NCBI GenBank assembly: GCA_025331565.1
Contig: JAFREQ010000008.1
Span: 2,356,001 to 2,420,000, forward strand
Source: Holacanthus passer
Lineage: Eukaryota; Chordata; Actinopteri; Pomacanthidae
DNA: 64,000 nucleotides
Direction: 5' to 3'
The notes under the pieces: generated by a model
What the model was told of the DNA's origin: nothing
The model's input: only the letters and a program-made list of their open reading frames with translations
The model's database searches: none
Part shown: piece by piece, positions 39,290 through 50,909 of the stretch
How the letters are laid out: each line of letters starts with the position of its first letter
How positions within the stretch are numbered: position 1 is the stretch's first letter
Position numbers and translations under genes: made by a program

Positions 39290-40879
39290 GAGACATGTGG
39301 CTGTGTTAAACATGTCTCATATGAATATTCGTCAACCAACAGATTCTCCAGTATGGTTAACCTTAGGTACTGTACTAACTAAAGTTAAGGCTTTGCACTG
39401 TGCTCCAGTATTCACATTTTGCAAACAGCAATCTACAACCACATGGACTACCTGATGTGTAGCTCCTTGAGGTGGTTTGTACCATGAGGCCCCTACGGTA
39501 CCCTCCTGATGTGTGGACTTCTTTGAGAAACCTCTAATCTGTGGCTATTTCATGTTGTTTGAACTTAAAATTAGTTGCACAGTCCATCACATGCTTCTAC
39601 AAGGATAGAATACAGATTCTATATAGATTAGGAGAAATGTAAATCAGGTTTCCGGTGCCTTGAAAGGAAACACTGACTGCTGGTATTAGAGAGGACATGA
39701 CCTCATGTGTCCTGTGAAGGAGTCAAACGCAGGGTTTTCCTGTGAACGAGTTGTAAAAACAATAAAGATCAAATTGCATTTTGTGTGCATGTTTATAGTT
39801 CATTTACAGAGAGAGAAATCTGCGTAGTTTGATACTGCAAATTAGAACATTCCCTATAGTGTAAGCAGTATGAAGCAGAGAACAAAAGGTCACCTCGACA
39901 CGACTGTGCACATATTCACACAGTGAGCAAGGGAACAGCAACACATGCACACTCACACACATTTTGGTGCAGCAGTGCATTAGTAGCAGCTATTGTGCTG
40001 TAGCAACGGGTTCACATCTCTCATTATGCATCACCATGCTACGTGGAAGAGAGATTAGAGTGCAGATTAGCGAGACTCCATTATTTTATGTCCCAAATGG
40101 TTTTGAAATCAATGGCCCAACCAAAGAGCGTGATTTTCATTTCAATGCTGCCACAATCCACTATAATTATAGTTTTCACGAACAAAAGTGATGTGCTCTT
40201 AATGGTACACCATTCAGGTGCATTTTACACGGCATATATGGAACCTTTGCAACTTATCCTTTATTATTGTTTTTTTTTTGTGATAAATTGACAATAAATT
40301 GTTGGTCCAACACAACAAAGAGCCATATCGTTGAATTGGGTGATATATTCCTATTATTATGATGACCATGGCTAGCCGTATGACTGCCAGGTTTGTTAGC
40401 TACAATTCTCAATTCTCAACCTAAACTTACAGGTCTGTTGAGTAGCTACACATGCAATGTTTCTTTCTCTTATATTTTCGAGGAGAGGTGAGATTACTGC
40501 AGACGCTTTAGGGTCAATTAAGAAGGAAAAATTAGTTACACAAAATTATAGGGGGGACATTTCTCCCTGTATTCCCTTTAAATTACACCTTTAGTCCAAG
40601 CACATCTCATGTGCAACTGCACTGCAGAGATTAAAAGAGACAAGAGTGAAATGGACGGAAAGTGCCTGGAAGAACAGACAGAAAAGAAGGCTGATCATTT
40701 TTCAAACTGATGTTTTCCTCAGGACAAGGCTGGGAGGAGGACAGAGACACAGCAAAAAGAGAAAAAAAAATCACAATAAGAAATGCTAATATACACTGAA
40801 ATTAATTAAATGATGTCGAGTCTGATTTTATCTGACAGGGAGGTAATTTGTCTCTCTTTGGTTGCCTGCAGACTATGCC

Positions 40880-40912
40880 TTGTGTGTGTGTGTGCGTGTG
40901 TGTGTGTGTGCA
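40880..40912. repeat. TG microsatellite
   Basis: TG repeat with one CG interruption. Confidence 0.9.
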
Positions 40913-41539
40913 CGTTGGTTTTGTAATTGCTTTGTGCCTATGGGGCACCTTCTTTGCGTTGTATGTGACTGTAATGTGAGCATTTTTGATTTTGCCTGTG
41001 CTTTACTGTGATTTCCAAAGTGAGATGTGTCAGCTGAAACACATAGGTGAAGGACAAACAGTGCAGTCACAGCTGCAGTACCTCGCAGATTTTAAAGCAA
41101 TATCTTGTGTCTTCTAAAAGTTATTGCTTTCATTAATGTGTTCTTACCAATATTACTTTTGAAATCTTTCATTAAAATAATCATGCTGATTTATTTGTAT
41201 GACACTTTAAGAGGCAAAGTTTTTAAAGGTGCTTATATTTTTTCTGACAAGTGACCTCTTGTGTTCATGTGAATAATGAGTTTCCTCTCTTAAGAGTAAA
41301 GGGATGTGATGTTAAATCACTGCAAAATCTCTGAGACTGAATGAGAAGTGAACTTAAGGAGAGGGAAGAGGAAAATGACAGAAAGAAAGAAAGAGTTCTT
41401 GGTGAATTGTCAGATCAGTCAGAGTCTGTGCTGTCACACAAACCCACACATAAGTAGCCCCATTTCACACATGGTTGGTGCAGATGCTGCTAGCTAGCTA
41501 CAGTAACATCATTAGTACATCGACTGTGTTTTGCATGCA

Positions 41540-41670
41540 CAACAAATGGCCTGGGACTTAACTATGGTTATGGTTTGGTTAGATTTAGGTAAAACTATGT
41601 GGTTAAGGTAAGTGACAAAATGTGGTCATGGTTAAGAGGAACCAATGTGACTGATGATAGGAGACATGAT
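41540..41670. repeat. Decayed GGTTTAGG-type repeat fragment
   Basis: TATGGTTATGGTTTGGTTAG followed by ATTTAGGTAAAAC and TGTGGTTAAGG resembles the repeat at 44360-44640. Identity is limited to this core. Confidence 0.35.
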
Positions 41671-43589
41671 GCAATCAATTGTCTCTGGTGTCAAAGACAC
41701 TTTACACACCAAACCATCCACCCCATTCATATTCACTAAGGGTTTTTAAAGTTGTAAAATTTCTTCAGCTCATTTTGTCATGCAAAAAGTAAAGATTAAG
41801 CATCTGAAAAAGAACGGATGCATTGTTGTTTTCTGGTGAGGAAAGCCTTGAAGAAATCTATAAAGCACACCAGAAAGTTGTCTCAACTTTCTACAGCGTA
41901 TTATCACAAAGCTCTTTCTCTTGAGGGTTTCAACCTTTGTGGTTCAGGGGACTGTAGGTTGTTGTTCCAGTGAAAAACAAAAGCACTTATTTGTTCTGTT
42001 TCTGATCTCCTGCGCTGAAGGTGCAGGTAAAATGAACTTTTGTTGTGTCTGGTTGGAATGAAAACCTACTTTTACATTCAACCTGCTAGAGTAAATCTAA
42101 TCTTACAGACACATCTAAGAGAGACTGTTTACATTCTCTACCTTTCTCTGACTTGCTCCCTTAACCCTTCCTCAAACCCTTTGGCTGTGAAAGCTGTTCT
42201 GCGGGAAGAGAGGTGGTGGACAGAAGATCCTGGTCTAACCTGTTTAGGTGACCTGGCATTCTCCTCAGCTCTCCCATCAAGCTTTAAACCTCTGGCCCTC
42301 CTCTACAACCATCTGCTACGCATCTTCAGCCTCCAGTGGCCCTTGTGGTTTGAGTATGTGAAGGGCTAAATGAGAGTGGGATGGATGTGGGAGGATTTCA
42401 AAGCTTTTCAAACACTTCTGGTCTAATATGAAGCAAAAACACTGCAAAGACAAGGTCAGGAGGGGGCTCTGCCATACGCTTTAAAGTTCACAGATCCAAG
42501 CAGCTGCTAAAATAAAGGAGAATACAATCATCCTTTTGTGCTGGGGAAAAAAAAAAAATCAAATTGCATCATGAAGGAAGATAGTGACAAGGGTGATGAC
42601 ACTCTCTGCATGACATAATGTGTTTCTTCTTCTCAGAGAAAAAAGCACAATTGTTTGTTAAGGAAATGAGTGTGAGCAATTATGAGCTCTTCTTTTGACG
42701 TCGGTGATGAAACACGTAGAAAGCCTACATGACCAATCAGTACAGACTGTCAAAGAGAACACAATGACGGTACTCTCATTGTGGGAGCTATAGTTTCTGC
42801 CAATGGCAATGCACTGATTGTCATATTGTCATTTAAAAGCAGATTTCTTTTTATTGAAGGACACACTCGAACATGGTGGATACATAATGGCCGTAATCAG
42901 CCTCACTTTGATCATGTCTTGTGTATTCTTGTCAGACAGCTATCTCTTGTCATTTTCTTGTCCTCACATTATTGCGTGCATGTAAAGATGGGGCGAAGCA
43001 AAATGAAAAATGCATTTTGAGGCAGACATAGAAAAAGAGATGGAAAACATACACAAGCACATACACACACAAACATGAACAAAGTCTCATCCCATTAACT
43101 ATGTCTGTTCCTCTCACAAACAGACAGTCTGCACTCAGTGCTCTGAGGGGTAGAGGTCTGTGGGTTCTTTATGTCTCATAAGCGGACAAAAGAAAGGGAA
43201 AGCACTCAGGAGAGCAGACACCTTCACCAAGGCCAAATAATCCCCCCAGTTACTCACTACTTTCACAATCAACATTTTGCCATGTAGATGGCAGAATAAG
43301 CCAAATTTTAGTCTGATGGTATTACTAAGGGAACAGTCATATGGTCTCCAAAACCAATAGGTTTCTCCCTGCTGGGTGCATTAATGTGAACAGTAAAAAC
43401 TGTGTGTGATTTTGGAGGTTTTTGGATATTCTCATTAAAAGTGACAAAAAAATGACAAATTTAGATATGTTTAATCTAATGCCAGTGGAAAGGTCACTGG
43501 ATAACCAAATCTAATAACTTAATTCAGCTTGTGAATGTGGATTTTTTTTCCAATTGGTATATTTGGTTTTAGCTACACAGCTGACATTT

Positions 43590-43990
43590 CACTAGTGTGG
43601 CTTGGGATGGTAATGTCAGTCTGTTGGTCTGTCCACCACTTTGGCCCACGCTGAAATATAATATACAACAAGTGAATGGATTGCCATGAAACTTGATGCA
43701 GAGATAGAATAGTGCCAGACAATGAATCTTAATGATAGAGAGATCATCAGAAGGTCAAATTTTATTCTGTCCAAAACTTTGGTTTATAACCACATGTCTG
43801 CAAAACTAGTGACATTTCCATCAGCCTCAGTTGTACTTTCTGCTAATTAGCAAATCTAATGCCAACAGGCAAAACTACAATGATGAAAATTTTACTTGAA
43901 AATCACCAGCTTGTTATTATTACCACTGTGAACATGTTAGCATTTTAATCAAAGCACAGCTGGACCCAAGTACAGCCTCACAGAGCAACT
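43590..43990. repeat. Teleost interspersed repeat, about 400 bp
   Basis: The series GTCTGTCCACCACTTTGG, GGATTGCCATGAAACTTGAT, TTTGGTTTATAACCA, GCAAAACTAGTGACATTTCC, ATCAGCCTCAGTTGTACTTT, GCTAATTAGCAAATCTAATG and AAGTACAGCCTCACAGAG has the fixed order of a high-copy percomorph repeat. It is internally deleted compared with longer copies I recall. It is noncoding. Confidence 0.7.
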
Positions 43991-44359
43991 AGTCACAGAC
44001 AAACACATAGACGGAGGCAGTCACATAAACAACTGTTGGCTGATTTTACAAGGACGTGACACATGGTATATAATGGAATGGTACAGAGTTAAGTCTTAGT
44101 TTTGTTCAAAATGTAATGCCAGTTAAAGCCTTTGGTTAAGTACTATGATGTGTCTCAAGTGCTTAAATCCAACATATTCTATTTCCCATTAGAAATCTAA
44201 CAAAAAGAATAGGCCTGCATAACCCAATTATTGCAATTATTTAGAAAACATTCACAGATTTTCTCCAAAGCACATGATCTCAGCATCTGTGTATCATCAT
44301 GAGTAAAGTCACCAAATGCTCCATGCTAGCAAAGTTTCAACAGCAGACTTTAGCATGTG

Positions 44360-44640
44360 AAGCCACACTGCAGCCCTGATGACCTTCACGGTCACGTGGT
44401 AAATGTAGTGAAACAGTTGCAGTTTGTTTAGGTTTAGGCAACAAAACTACTTGGTTAGATTTAGGAAAAGACCATAGTTTGGATTAAAATAAGTATATTA
44501 GATATAACTAAAGGTATGTTGCACTCCTGCGTAAGTCAAGTATGTTACGTAAGTTAGGCCAACATTGACTTTTGATTTCATGCAAACAGAAGAAGAACTA
44601 GAGAACTTTGGACCAAGTCTATCTTTCTGAAACCAGCCCC
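44360..44640. repeat. Teleost interspersed repeat fragment (GGTTTAGG type)
   Basis: GTTTAGGTTTAGGCAACAAA, ACTACTTGGTTAGATTTAGG and AAAAGACCATAGTTTGGATT match a repeat I recognise in several teleosts. A related shorter stretch at 41550-41660 (GGTTAGATTTAGGTAAAACT then ATGTGGTTAAGG) appears to be a second, more decayed member. Confidence 0.5.
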
Positions 44641-44855
44641 TGGAAGTAACTAATGCTCTGTCGCACTTTAATTTACAAGTAGCCTAATTAGAGGGAAGAA
44701 AGGCACGAACAGCAGATTATATCTGCAACATCATTGTAAAAATTCATTTAAAAAAATTTCAGGTGAAACAATCGAATCACAGATATACTTTTTTTGTTAA
44801 CTTTCTTAAATTAACTTTCTTCTCCTGGGGGACCTCATAACAAAAACTATTTTTA

Positions 44856-45010
44856 AGATAAGATAAGATAAGATAAACCTTTATTCGTCCCACAGTGGGG
44901 AAATTTGCAGTGCACAGCAGCAAGGTGATAGAACAAGAATGAAAATAAACAGGCTAAAAAAAGTATTTACATATTTACCAAATTTACAAATTTAAACGGG
45001 ATTATTTACA
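44856..45010 (-). repeat. LINE/SINE 3'-tail repeat, copy 2 (opposite orientation)
   Basis: This is the minus-strand counterpart of the 7850-8004 repeat. It starts on the plus strand with four AAGAT/AGATA-type units, then ACCTTTATTCGTCCCACAGT, GGGGAAATTT and GCAGCAAGGTG. The body continues to about 45010 with AAAAAGTATTTACA. The near-identity of the terminal 50 bases with copy 1 indicates the same family. Confidence 0.7.
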
Positions 45011-45995
45011 GATGTACATGAGAAGATGCGGTCTAATGATTAACATCCTTAAAGATGTCAGTCGCCTTAAATAAAAGCAACGAACAGTTTAAGTCCAATT
45101 GCAGTTCACTGGCAGGATAAAGTAATAAAGATGTAACCTCTACCTTATCACTGGATGAGTGTAACTTGAGTCAAAATAGAAAATTGAGATGTGCTATTTT
45201 TATGTGTGAAAGGACACAATTATGCTTCCACTGTAAGCCAACAAAGAACTGTCATCAAGCCATTATGTTACACATGAATAGAGCAGCATAATTGCAATGG
45301 AGAGTTGACTTTAACAATGATGCCTGCTCGCTTAAGACTGCTGCTTAATTAAAATGCAGCGTTGCCCACAATTGGTCTCATTCATCACTCTGCTCACATG
45401 TTATTAGTAGATTCTATGAGTGGAAGCCATTATAAAACCTTACTCCATTGCCATTAACTTTGCAGACACGAGGAAATGCTCGTTTGCCTGCTGTGTTCTT
45501 GATTAATCTTTAATGTGAGTAAGAGGATGCTCATACATACAAGCAAATTAGCAACCCTCAAGATCACAATATGGCCACTTTTCTCCACACTTTGGAGAAA
45601 CTACCCTTGTTTGAAAGTAATGTAACAGATCTCATAAATACTGGGCCTGGAAATCAGGGAAGCTGACTAATAAACAAACATGACTTGCATTAAGCCATGC
45701 AGAAAATATGTATAATAGAGGCCAGTGTCTGCAACACAAGGCAGCAACGCATTTGTATATGGAGTAAACATCAGCCACAGGTGACAACAACTGGAAAGCA
45801 GAGCAATATGATAAAAACCAAAGAAGCATATAATATTATATCCACAGGAAAACACAGAAAGAGAGAATTTTTTTAAAAGGGAAAAAAGGGCAAGATTATA
45901 AGTCTGATTAATTATGATTTGAAGATCATTGGGCCAATGATAATTCAATTATAAAATTCAACACAAAACATAAAATCCAACATGGTGGCATCAGC

Positions 45996-46040
<45 letters not shown>

Positions 46041-46404
46041 CAGGCATCCCTCTATAACTGTGCATGTGTGCAACAACATGCAATGGTCAGACAACTAACT
46101 CAATGTTAAACCATACACACAAATACACAGGCAAGACTAAACACACACAGCAAAACAAATCAATGAACCCACTGGACACAACAATATGAAACAGGACACA
46201 ACAGCTAAATCACCATATACTGTCACACACCTACAGAAGCACCTCCACTACACAGGTAACTCAGCATCATGGCAAAGTCAGACACAGCCACAGTTTATAT
46301 TTAAGCTACAAGTAAACATCATAGGATCCATTAAACTGTCTCCTATATGAGCAATAAACTTAAAACAGCCAACACAGCAGAGACAATGAAAGTAAACGAC
46401 TTAC
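45011..46404. other. Intergenic DNA, or intron of the putative transcript starting near 46.8 kb
   Basis: Contains an AAT microsatellite (45995-46039) and complex sequence at 45280-45480. If the donor at 46404 is used, this would be intron. No matching exon was found. Confidence 0.4.
45995..46039. repeat. AAT trinucleotide microsatellite
   Basis: About fifteen uninterrupted AAT/ATA units. Confidence 0.95.
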
Positions 46405-46860
46405 CTGAGATGATGGATGTAATCAGGTGTGTTTCAGGATAAACATGAAGAAAGGTCAGTGTGTGTGATGCTCTGATGATCCCAGACAGTTTCAGAAGAG
46501 TTTTCACTGTACAGTTTGTGATGTAGACAGACCAGGATCCTGAGAACATCTTCATCAGAGGCTCAGCTTCATGTCCAGCCGCTTCATCAGGTCTTCATCA
46601 CCGGAGAAAATGGCGACCGGCGGCAGGTGGATCTGGGACCTAATATCATCCGCGTTTATCCGTTTAAGCGACTGAATCACGCTGCAGCTTTGACAACGAT
46701 GACTAAATTTCAACGTTTTCATATTTTCAGTTGACAAACTGAAAAAAATGCTTTAAAATAGCCGTTTATTCAACTTGGGGCTAACTTCAAGCAGCTAGCT
46801 AGCTTGATGTTGTCTTAGCAATGCGGCCGCTGGAGAGTGAATGACAGAGAGGCTCATGGG
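46405..46860 (-). promoter_or_regulatory. Candidate CpG-rich promoter and first exon with strong splice donor
   Basis: Between about 46570 and 46830 CpG dinucleotides are dense, with a dozen or more in under 300 bases and a GCGGCCGC site at 46823-46830. They are rare in the flanks. On the minus strand this block leads into a sequence ending CCATCATCTCAG with the near-consensus donor GTAAGT at 46404-46399. Two short open frames follow each other: 60 codons ending at 46555, then 70 codons from 46555 that read across the donor. Their peptides (starting MSTENMKTLKFSHR and MKMFSGSWSVYITN) match nothing I know, so the exon may be 5' UTR. No downstream exon was found. Confidence 0.4.
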
Positions 46861-47082
46861 TAGCTCAGGTCCTAAGAGATAAAATGCTCAAAACCAACAA
46901 TTATTATTAACTAATAGAAAATACACATTAAATGTTTTAATTTTATATTTTAATTGGTTACATAATCTAGAGAGTATTTTAATTAATATTTCAATAGTTT
47001 TTTTTTTTTCATTCATTCAGATTTGATGTTTGATTTGGAAATTAAGGTCATATTTATGTATTATATGCTGGAAGTAGAGCAG

Positions 47083-47128
47083 CAGTGGGAAAAAGCATTT
47101 AGATCTTTTACCTAAGTAAAAGTATCGC
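47083..47128. repeat. Fragment of the same repeat as at 8712-9160
   Basis: CAGTGGGAAAAAGCATTTAG then ATCTTTTACCTAAGTAAAAG matches the left end of the 8.7-kb repeat and supplies a CAGTGG-type terminus missing there. The match stops after about 45 bases. Confidence 0.5.
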
Positions 47129-48508
47129 TGTCAGTGCTGGGTCACAGGAACATATCTTTCATTACTGGAAGTGAAAGGAAATGAGTTTTAATGATGACTT
47201 TCTATTTTAAATGCCAGTGTAGTTTCAATAGGAGCCTCTCTGTGGGAATATTGCCTTGCCTAACAAAGCGAGTGATAAACACTAAATGCTGTGCAACTCA
47301 TATTCAAGAGTAATCAGATGAGCTGTATTTCACAAGCAGTATGCAAATGACCACTGAGATTGCCTTATTAATCTTAATGTGTGTGTTGTCAACCACTACT
47401 TAGTGAAATGCTGGACAGTTTTAGATCTTCCCAAGCTTGAAATGACAATATTTGAATGTAGCCAGAATGAAGTAGCTTGTGCAAATCTTTCATAACCACT
47501 GATTATATTCTAATGAGCCCAATAAATCATTAAGCTTAAATGGATTTGGGGTAGTTTGATTTATGTTATAAAACTACTTAAGCATTCGGTGTCTCGATTG
47601 TGCAACACTGGTTGTATACTTCTCCTCTGGGGTCGTTTCAGTGAAGTGAATGTTATATGGCCCTGATTGACTGAAAACCTACAAGATTCCAGCCTGTTCT
47701 CTTTTAGAACAGGACAATATGTATCACAACTAGTGCCAACTTGTTATTAAAATGTTTCAGGACACTAATGCAATCATGGCAATATAATCTATGGTGGACG
47801 CACCATAAAAATATGATGCTGTTGCCCTTTTTATTTATTTTTTTATTTTTTTATTTTTTTGTCCACCACTGAATGTGAGCATAAACATCCTGTATGCTCA
47901 GATGCTCTGGTGAAAACAAAATTTCTTGATCCTGAACCCAATGAATGCAACTTTGTGTGTGTGTGTGTACGTGTGTGTATTTTCAGTCTTCTGTGTTAAA
48001 GTTGTAAAAGTGCTTGCAATTGCAGATGCTATCTTTGTCTCTGGTTGAGGCTCACTCCCAGTACAGATCCTTCGCTGACTGGGAACTCGCTCTCAAACTG
48101 ATTTTGGACCTAATTAGGCAACAGTACACAAGACACAAATTCTGAAGGCTGAACAACACTGTGTTATTCTGATGAGCTTTGCAAAGCAGAGCCACTTGCT
48201 GTGTTTTGTGTGTTGTTGCCTAGAAAATATGCATCAGCTGATGATTATGTTCATCCATATATCATCAATCTCTCAACCACTTGTTCATTGTGCTCAATAA
48301 GGCAATAAGAACAAGGTTATGGATGTATGGTTGAAAAACATATGGTAGATTTCCTTTGTGTGTTAATGGCAGTGATTATACTTACATTGCTTACATACTG
48401 GTTAGCATGAAAGCGAGCAAGCTCATCACCTAAAAAACAGATCACTCAGACAGCATTTACTCAACTATGCATCGCAGGTAGGGAAGGCTATGAAGGAATG
48501 CTTGTCTT

Positions 48509-48535
48509 AAGACTTCTTATGTCTTAAGAAGTCTT
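48509..48535. repeat. Perfect 10-bp inverted repeat (hairpin)
   Basis: AAGACTTCTT (48509-48518) pairs with AAGAAGTCTT (48526-48535) across a 7-base loop. The palindrome GTCTTAAGAC overlaps the left arm at about 48504-48513. Related text CTTCTTGTGTCTTCAAGAAG follows near 48545-48565. Confidence 0.75.
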
Positions 48536-49062
48536 TCTAACTTGGCTTCTTGTGTCTTCAAGAAGTAGCAGCAGAGAAACCTTGAAATTTAAAATCTTGT
48601 AAGAAAAACATTTCACGGCAAAGTTAATTATTAACAGTGGACATTAATCTGCCGAAGGCTAGGCCACTCCATCCTTCATGAGGGGTTTTGAACTTTAGGT
48701 TAAAATGAGATTCTATTTTATTATGCCTACAAATACTCATATTGAATCAAAATCTTACGGGGAAGAACCACCAGACCCCTTTTGATTTGTGTCCACCAAG
48801 CATGGGGCCGCTGGCAACGTGTCCCTTTTTTTTCCCACAGTGAAGCTGGTAGCCTTATGTGATGTGCAAGTATGTAAAAACTCACCACCTGCACACGTGC
48901 TTCTTGGTTGATCCATGGGCCACTTACTGTAGAAGTCATGTAAAATACTAGCAGTAACAGTATCAGGGTCCATTTATTGTGTCTGTGCTGTTAGAAAACA
49001 GATTCACTGAGAATCAGGCAGGATTTATTACCGGGTTGTCTACATGTTGTCTAGTATGATGC

Positions 49063-49064
<2 letters not shown>

Positions 49065-49093
<29 letters not shown>
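49065..49093. repeat. TG microsatellite
   Basis: Pure TG repeat of about 14 units. Confidence 0.9.
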
Positions 49094-49095
<2 letters not shown>

Positions 49096-50903
49096 ATTCC
49101 TGGAGAGATTGTAGCCGCTAGAGACAGACAGCCTGTGAAGAGAATCCAATATGCTGTTCCATAATGAAAGCTCTCAAGGGGGATCGCAACACTGCTTAGT
49201 GGGCTTTGTACAGTCCATTCAATCAGAGGCTGCCAACATGCTGGGATTTAGAGGCAGCCGCCCTCACCACTGACTCTCTGAGAAAAAGAGATAGCAATGC
49301 CAAAGCAGTGGGAACAAGACAAAACAAGTTTTAGAGCGTTGGTGTTTCGCTCGTCTGTCATTTCAAATGATAACATTACAGTATGATTGCATCAGGTGAT
49401 AGGATGTGATCGTCTGAAAGTGCTGCGCAATGAGCAGCCATCTGTTCTGGTGAAACATCCGCAGCATGTCCCGTCTACACTGAAGGTTGTACAGCTTAGT
49501 TGCTGTGACAATCGGTTCACTAACCCGGGATAAGACAGCAAAACAGTAGCAGGAGAGATCAGTGTGTACATCACACTAAATGGCATACTGTAGAAAAATG
49601 ACTTCTTGCTGGAGCAAGCAAAACTGCAGCTCTGGCTCGTAGCCAATTTTCAAACCTCTGTCTTTGGGAGTGTTTATCTCAGCACATATTAAAAACGCCG
49701 CACATGGAAACATGTAGACAGTAAAATGGTTTTGCTGTGCTGTAGAGATGTTGTGGTAAAGATTGATGCACTGTCAAATACAGCCTTCACTTTTATTCTC
49801 CGAGAAGCGTCGGCCAATCGATTCACCTAAAGACATTTAAGATCATTTACATTCAACAGTGCCGATCATCCCTCATATCAGGTAAAAATCCATACACTTT
49901 GTCAGGGGGGTTGGCGTGTGAGAGTGAGAGGAGAGGCAGTGACAGATTGTTTCGCTCACACTCTATTACCATCTTAAGGCAAGTGATTTGACTTTGCATG
50001 GGGCAAAGGCTCCAAGATGCCGATCTCGTTATTGGATTTCCTACGATAATGCCATAAAATGTCATCAGCTGGAAAAGAGATGCATCTATCATGCACGAGC
50101 AAGTGTCAGAAGTAATGACACTTTATTATTGGTGCTCCTGTGTGATTTTCCTACAAGTCTACAAGCTTGTGTGTGTGTGCGTAGCTTTTAATGTTAAAAA
50201 AAATGGGTTGAAGAATAGAGGTTGTGGCGATGGGAGCAGAGCTGTACTGTATTGTCTGATTCCTTGCTCTTTCTTACTTAAAGGCATAATCTGCTGAATG
50301 GTAAGAGATGTCTGCAGGCCGGCCTCATCTGGCAGAATGAAGATGTCATGCTACGGTTATATAGGCTACACAACGCTCCCATGCGTCTGGCTGCACTTCT
50401 CAAGAACAGGTTGACATTTGAAGTAAGGAGGTGTAAAGGGCCCTCCAAACTCTAAGAGCTGAATTGGAAGTAGCACTGAATCCCATCTAGAGGGGGATAA
50501 AGACAGATGGACACACTGAAGCAAACACTTTGAAAGAAACACTGAATGATTTATGGACATGGATGGATTTCTCAATTCTGCTATTCCAGAAAAAACTACA
50601 AACAATTTTTAGTAAATATTTTGCTAAAAATGATGATTAATTTTCTATAATTGGACTGAGACTAAGAATGAGAGGTGATCATCACTGCTGACATCATGAT
50701 CCCTTGTGAAATGCTGACCCAGGGCTGATTACGATTCAAATCTACCGAAGTTTTAATTTCCATTGGGCTTTCAGACACTGTGTGTCCATTGGGGTCCCAT
50801 TTTGACATACCCCAATTAGACCCCTTCATAAATATACAACATACATACAACAATGTTAAGGCCTAGAAAATGAGCACAATCCGTCTTTAAATATTGACTG
50901 ATC

Positions 50904-50909
50904 TTTATT
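50904..50909 (-). terminator. Candidate distal polyadenylation signal (AATAAA) for erbb4
   Basis: The minus strand reads AATAAA here. About 45-80 bases further down the minus strand is a T/G-rich stretch (50826-50862, TTGTTGTATGTATG) that could serve as the downstream element. It lies 8.25 kb from the erbb4 stop. AATAAA is common in AT-rich DNA, so this is only a candidate. Confidence 0.3.

Larger units (their letters stand above)
38604..43589. other. Intergenic DNA, no gene recognised
   Basis: Contains a GTA trinucleotide run (39255-39289), a TG microsatellite (40880-40912) and a repeat fragment (41540-41670). The 109-codon plus frame at 42040-42369 has no recognisable domain. Confidence 0.55.
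46861..50903. other. Intergenic DNA, no gene recognised
   Basis: Contains a repeat fragment (47083-47128), a T-rich ATTT tract (47827-47860), TG microsatellites (about 47954-47979 and 49065-49093) and a hairpin (48509-48535). Frames of 60-84 codons have no domain. The text at 47215-47560 and 49120-49260 is complex and repeat-free. Confidence 0.55.

Noticed and set aside
48727..48973. Two overlapping minus frames resembling retroelement text
   Set aside because: No motif of a reverse transcriptase, endonuclease or transposase can be aligned.
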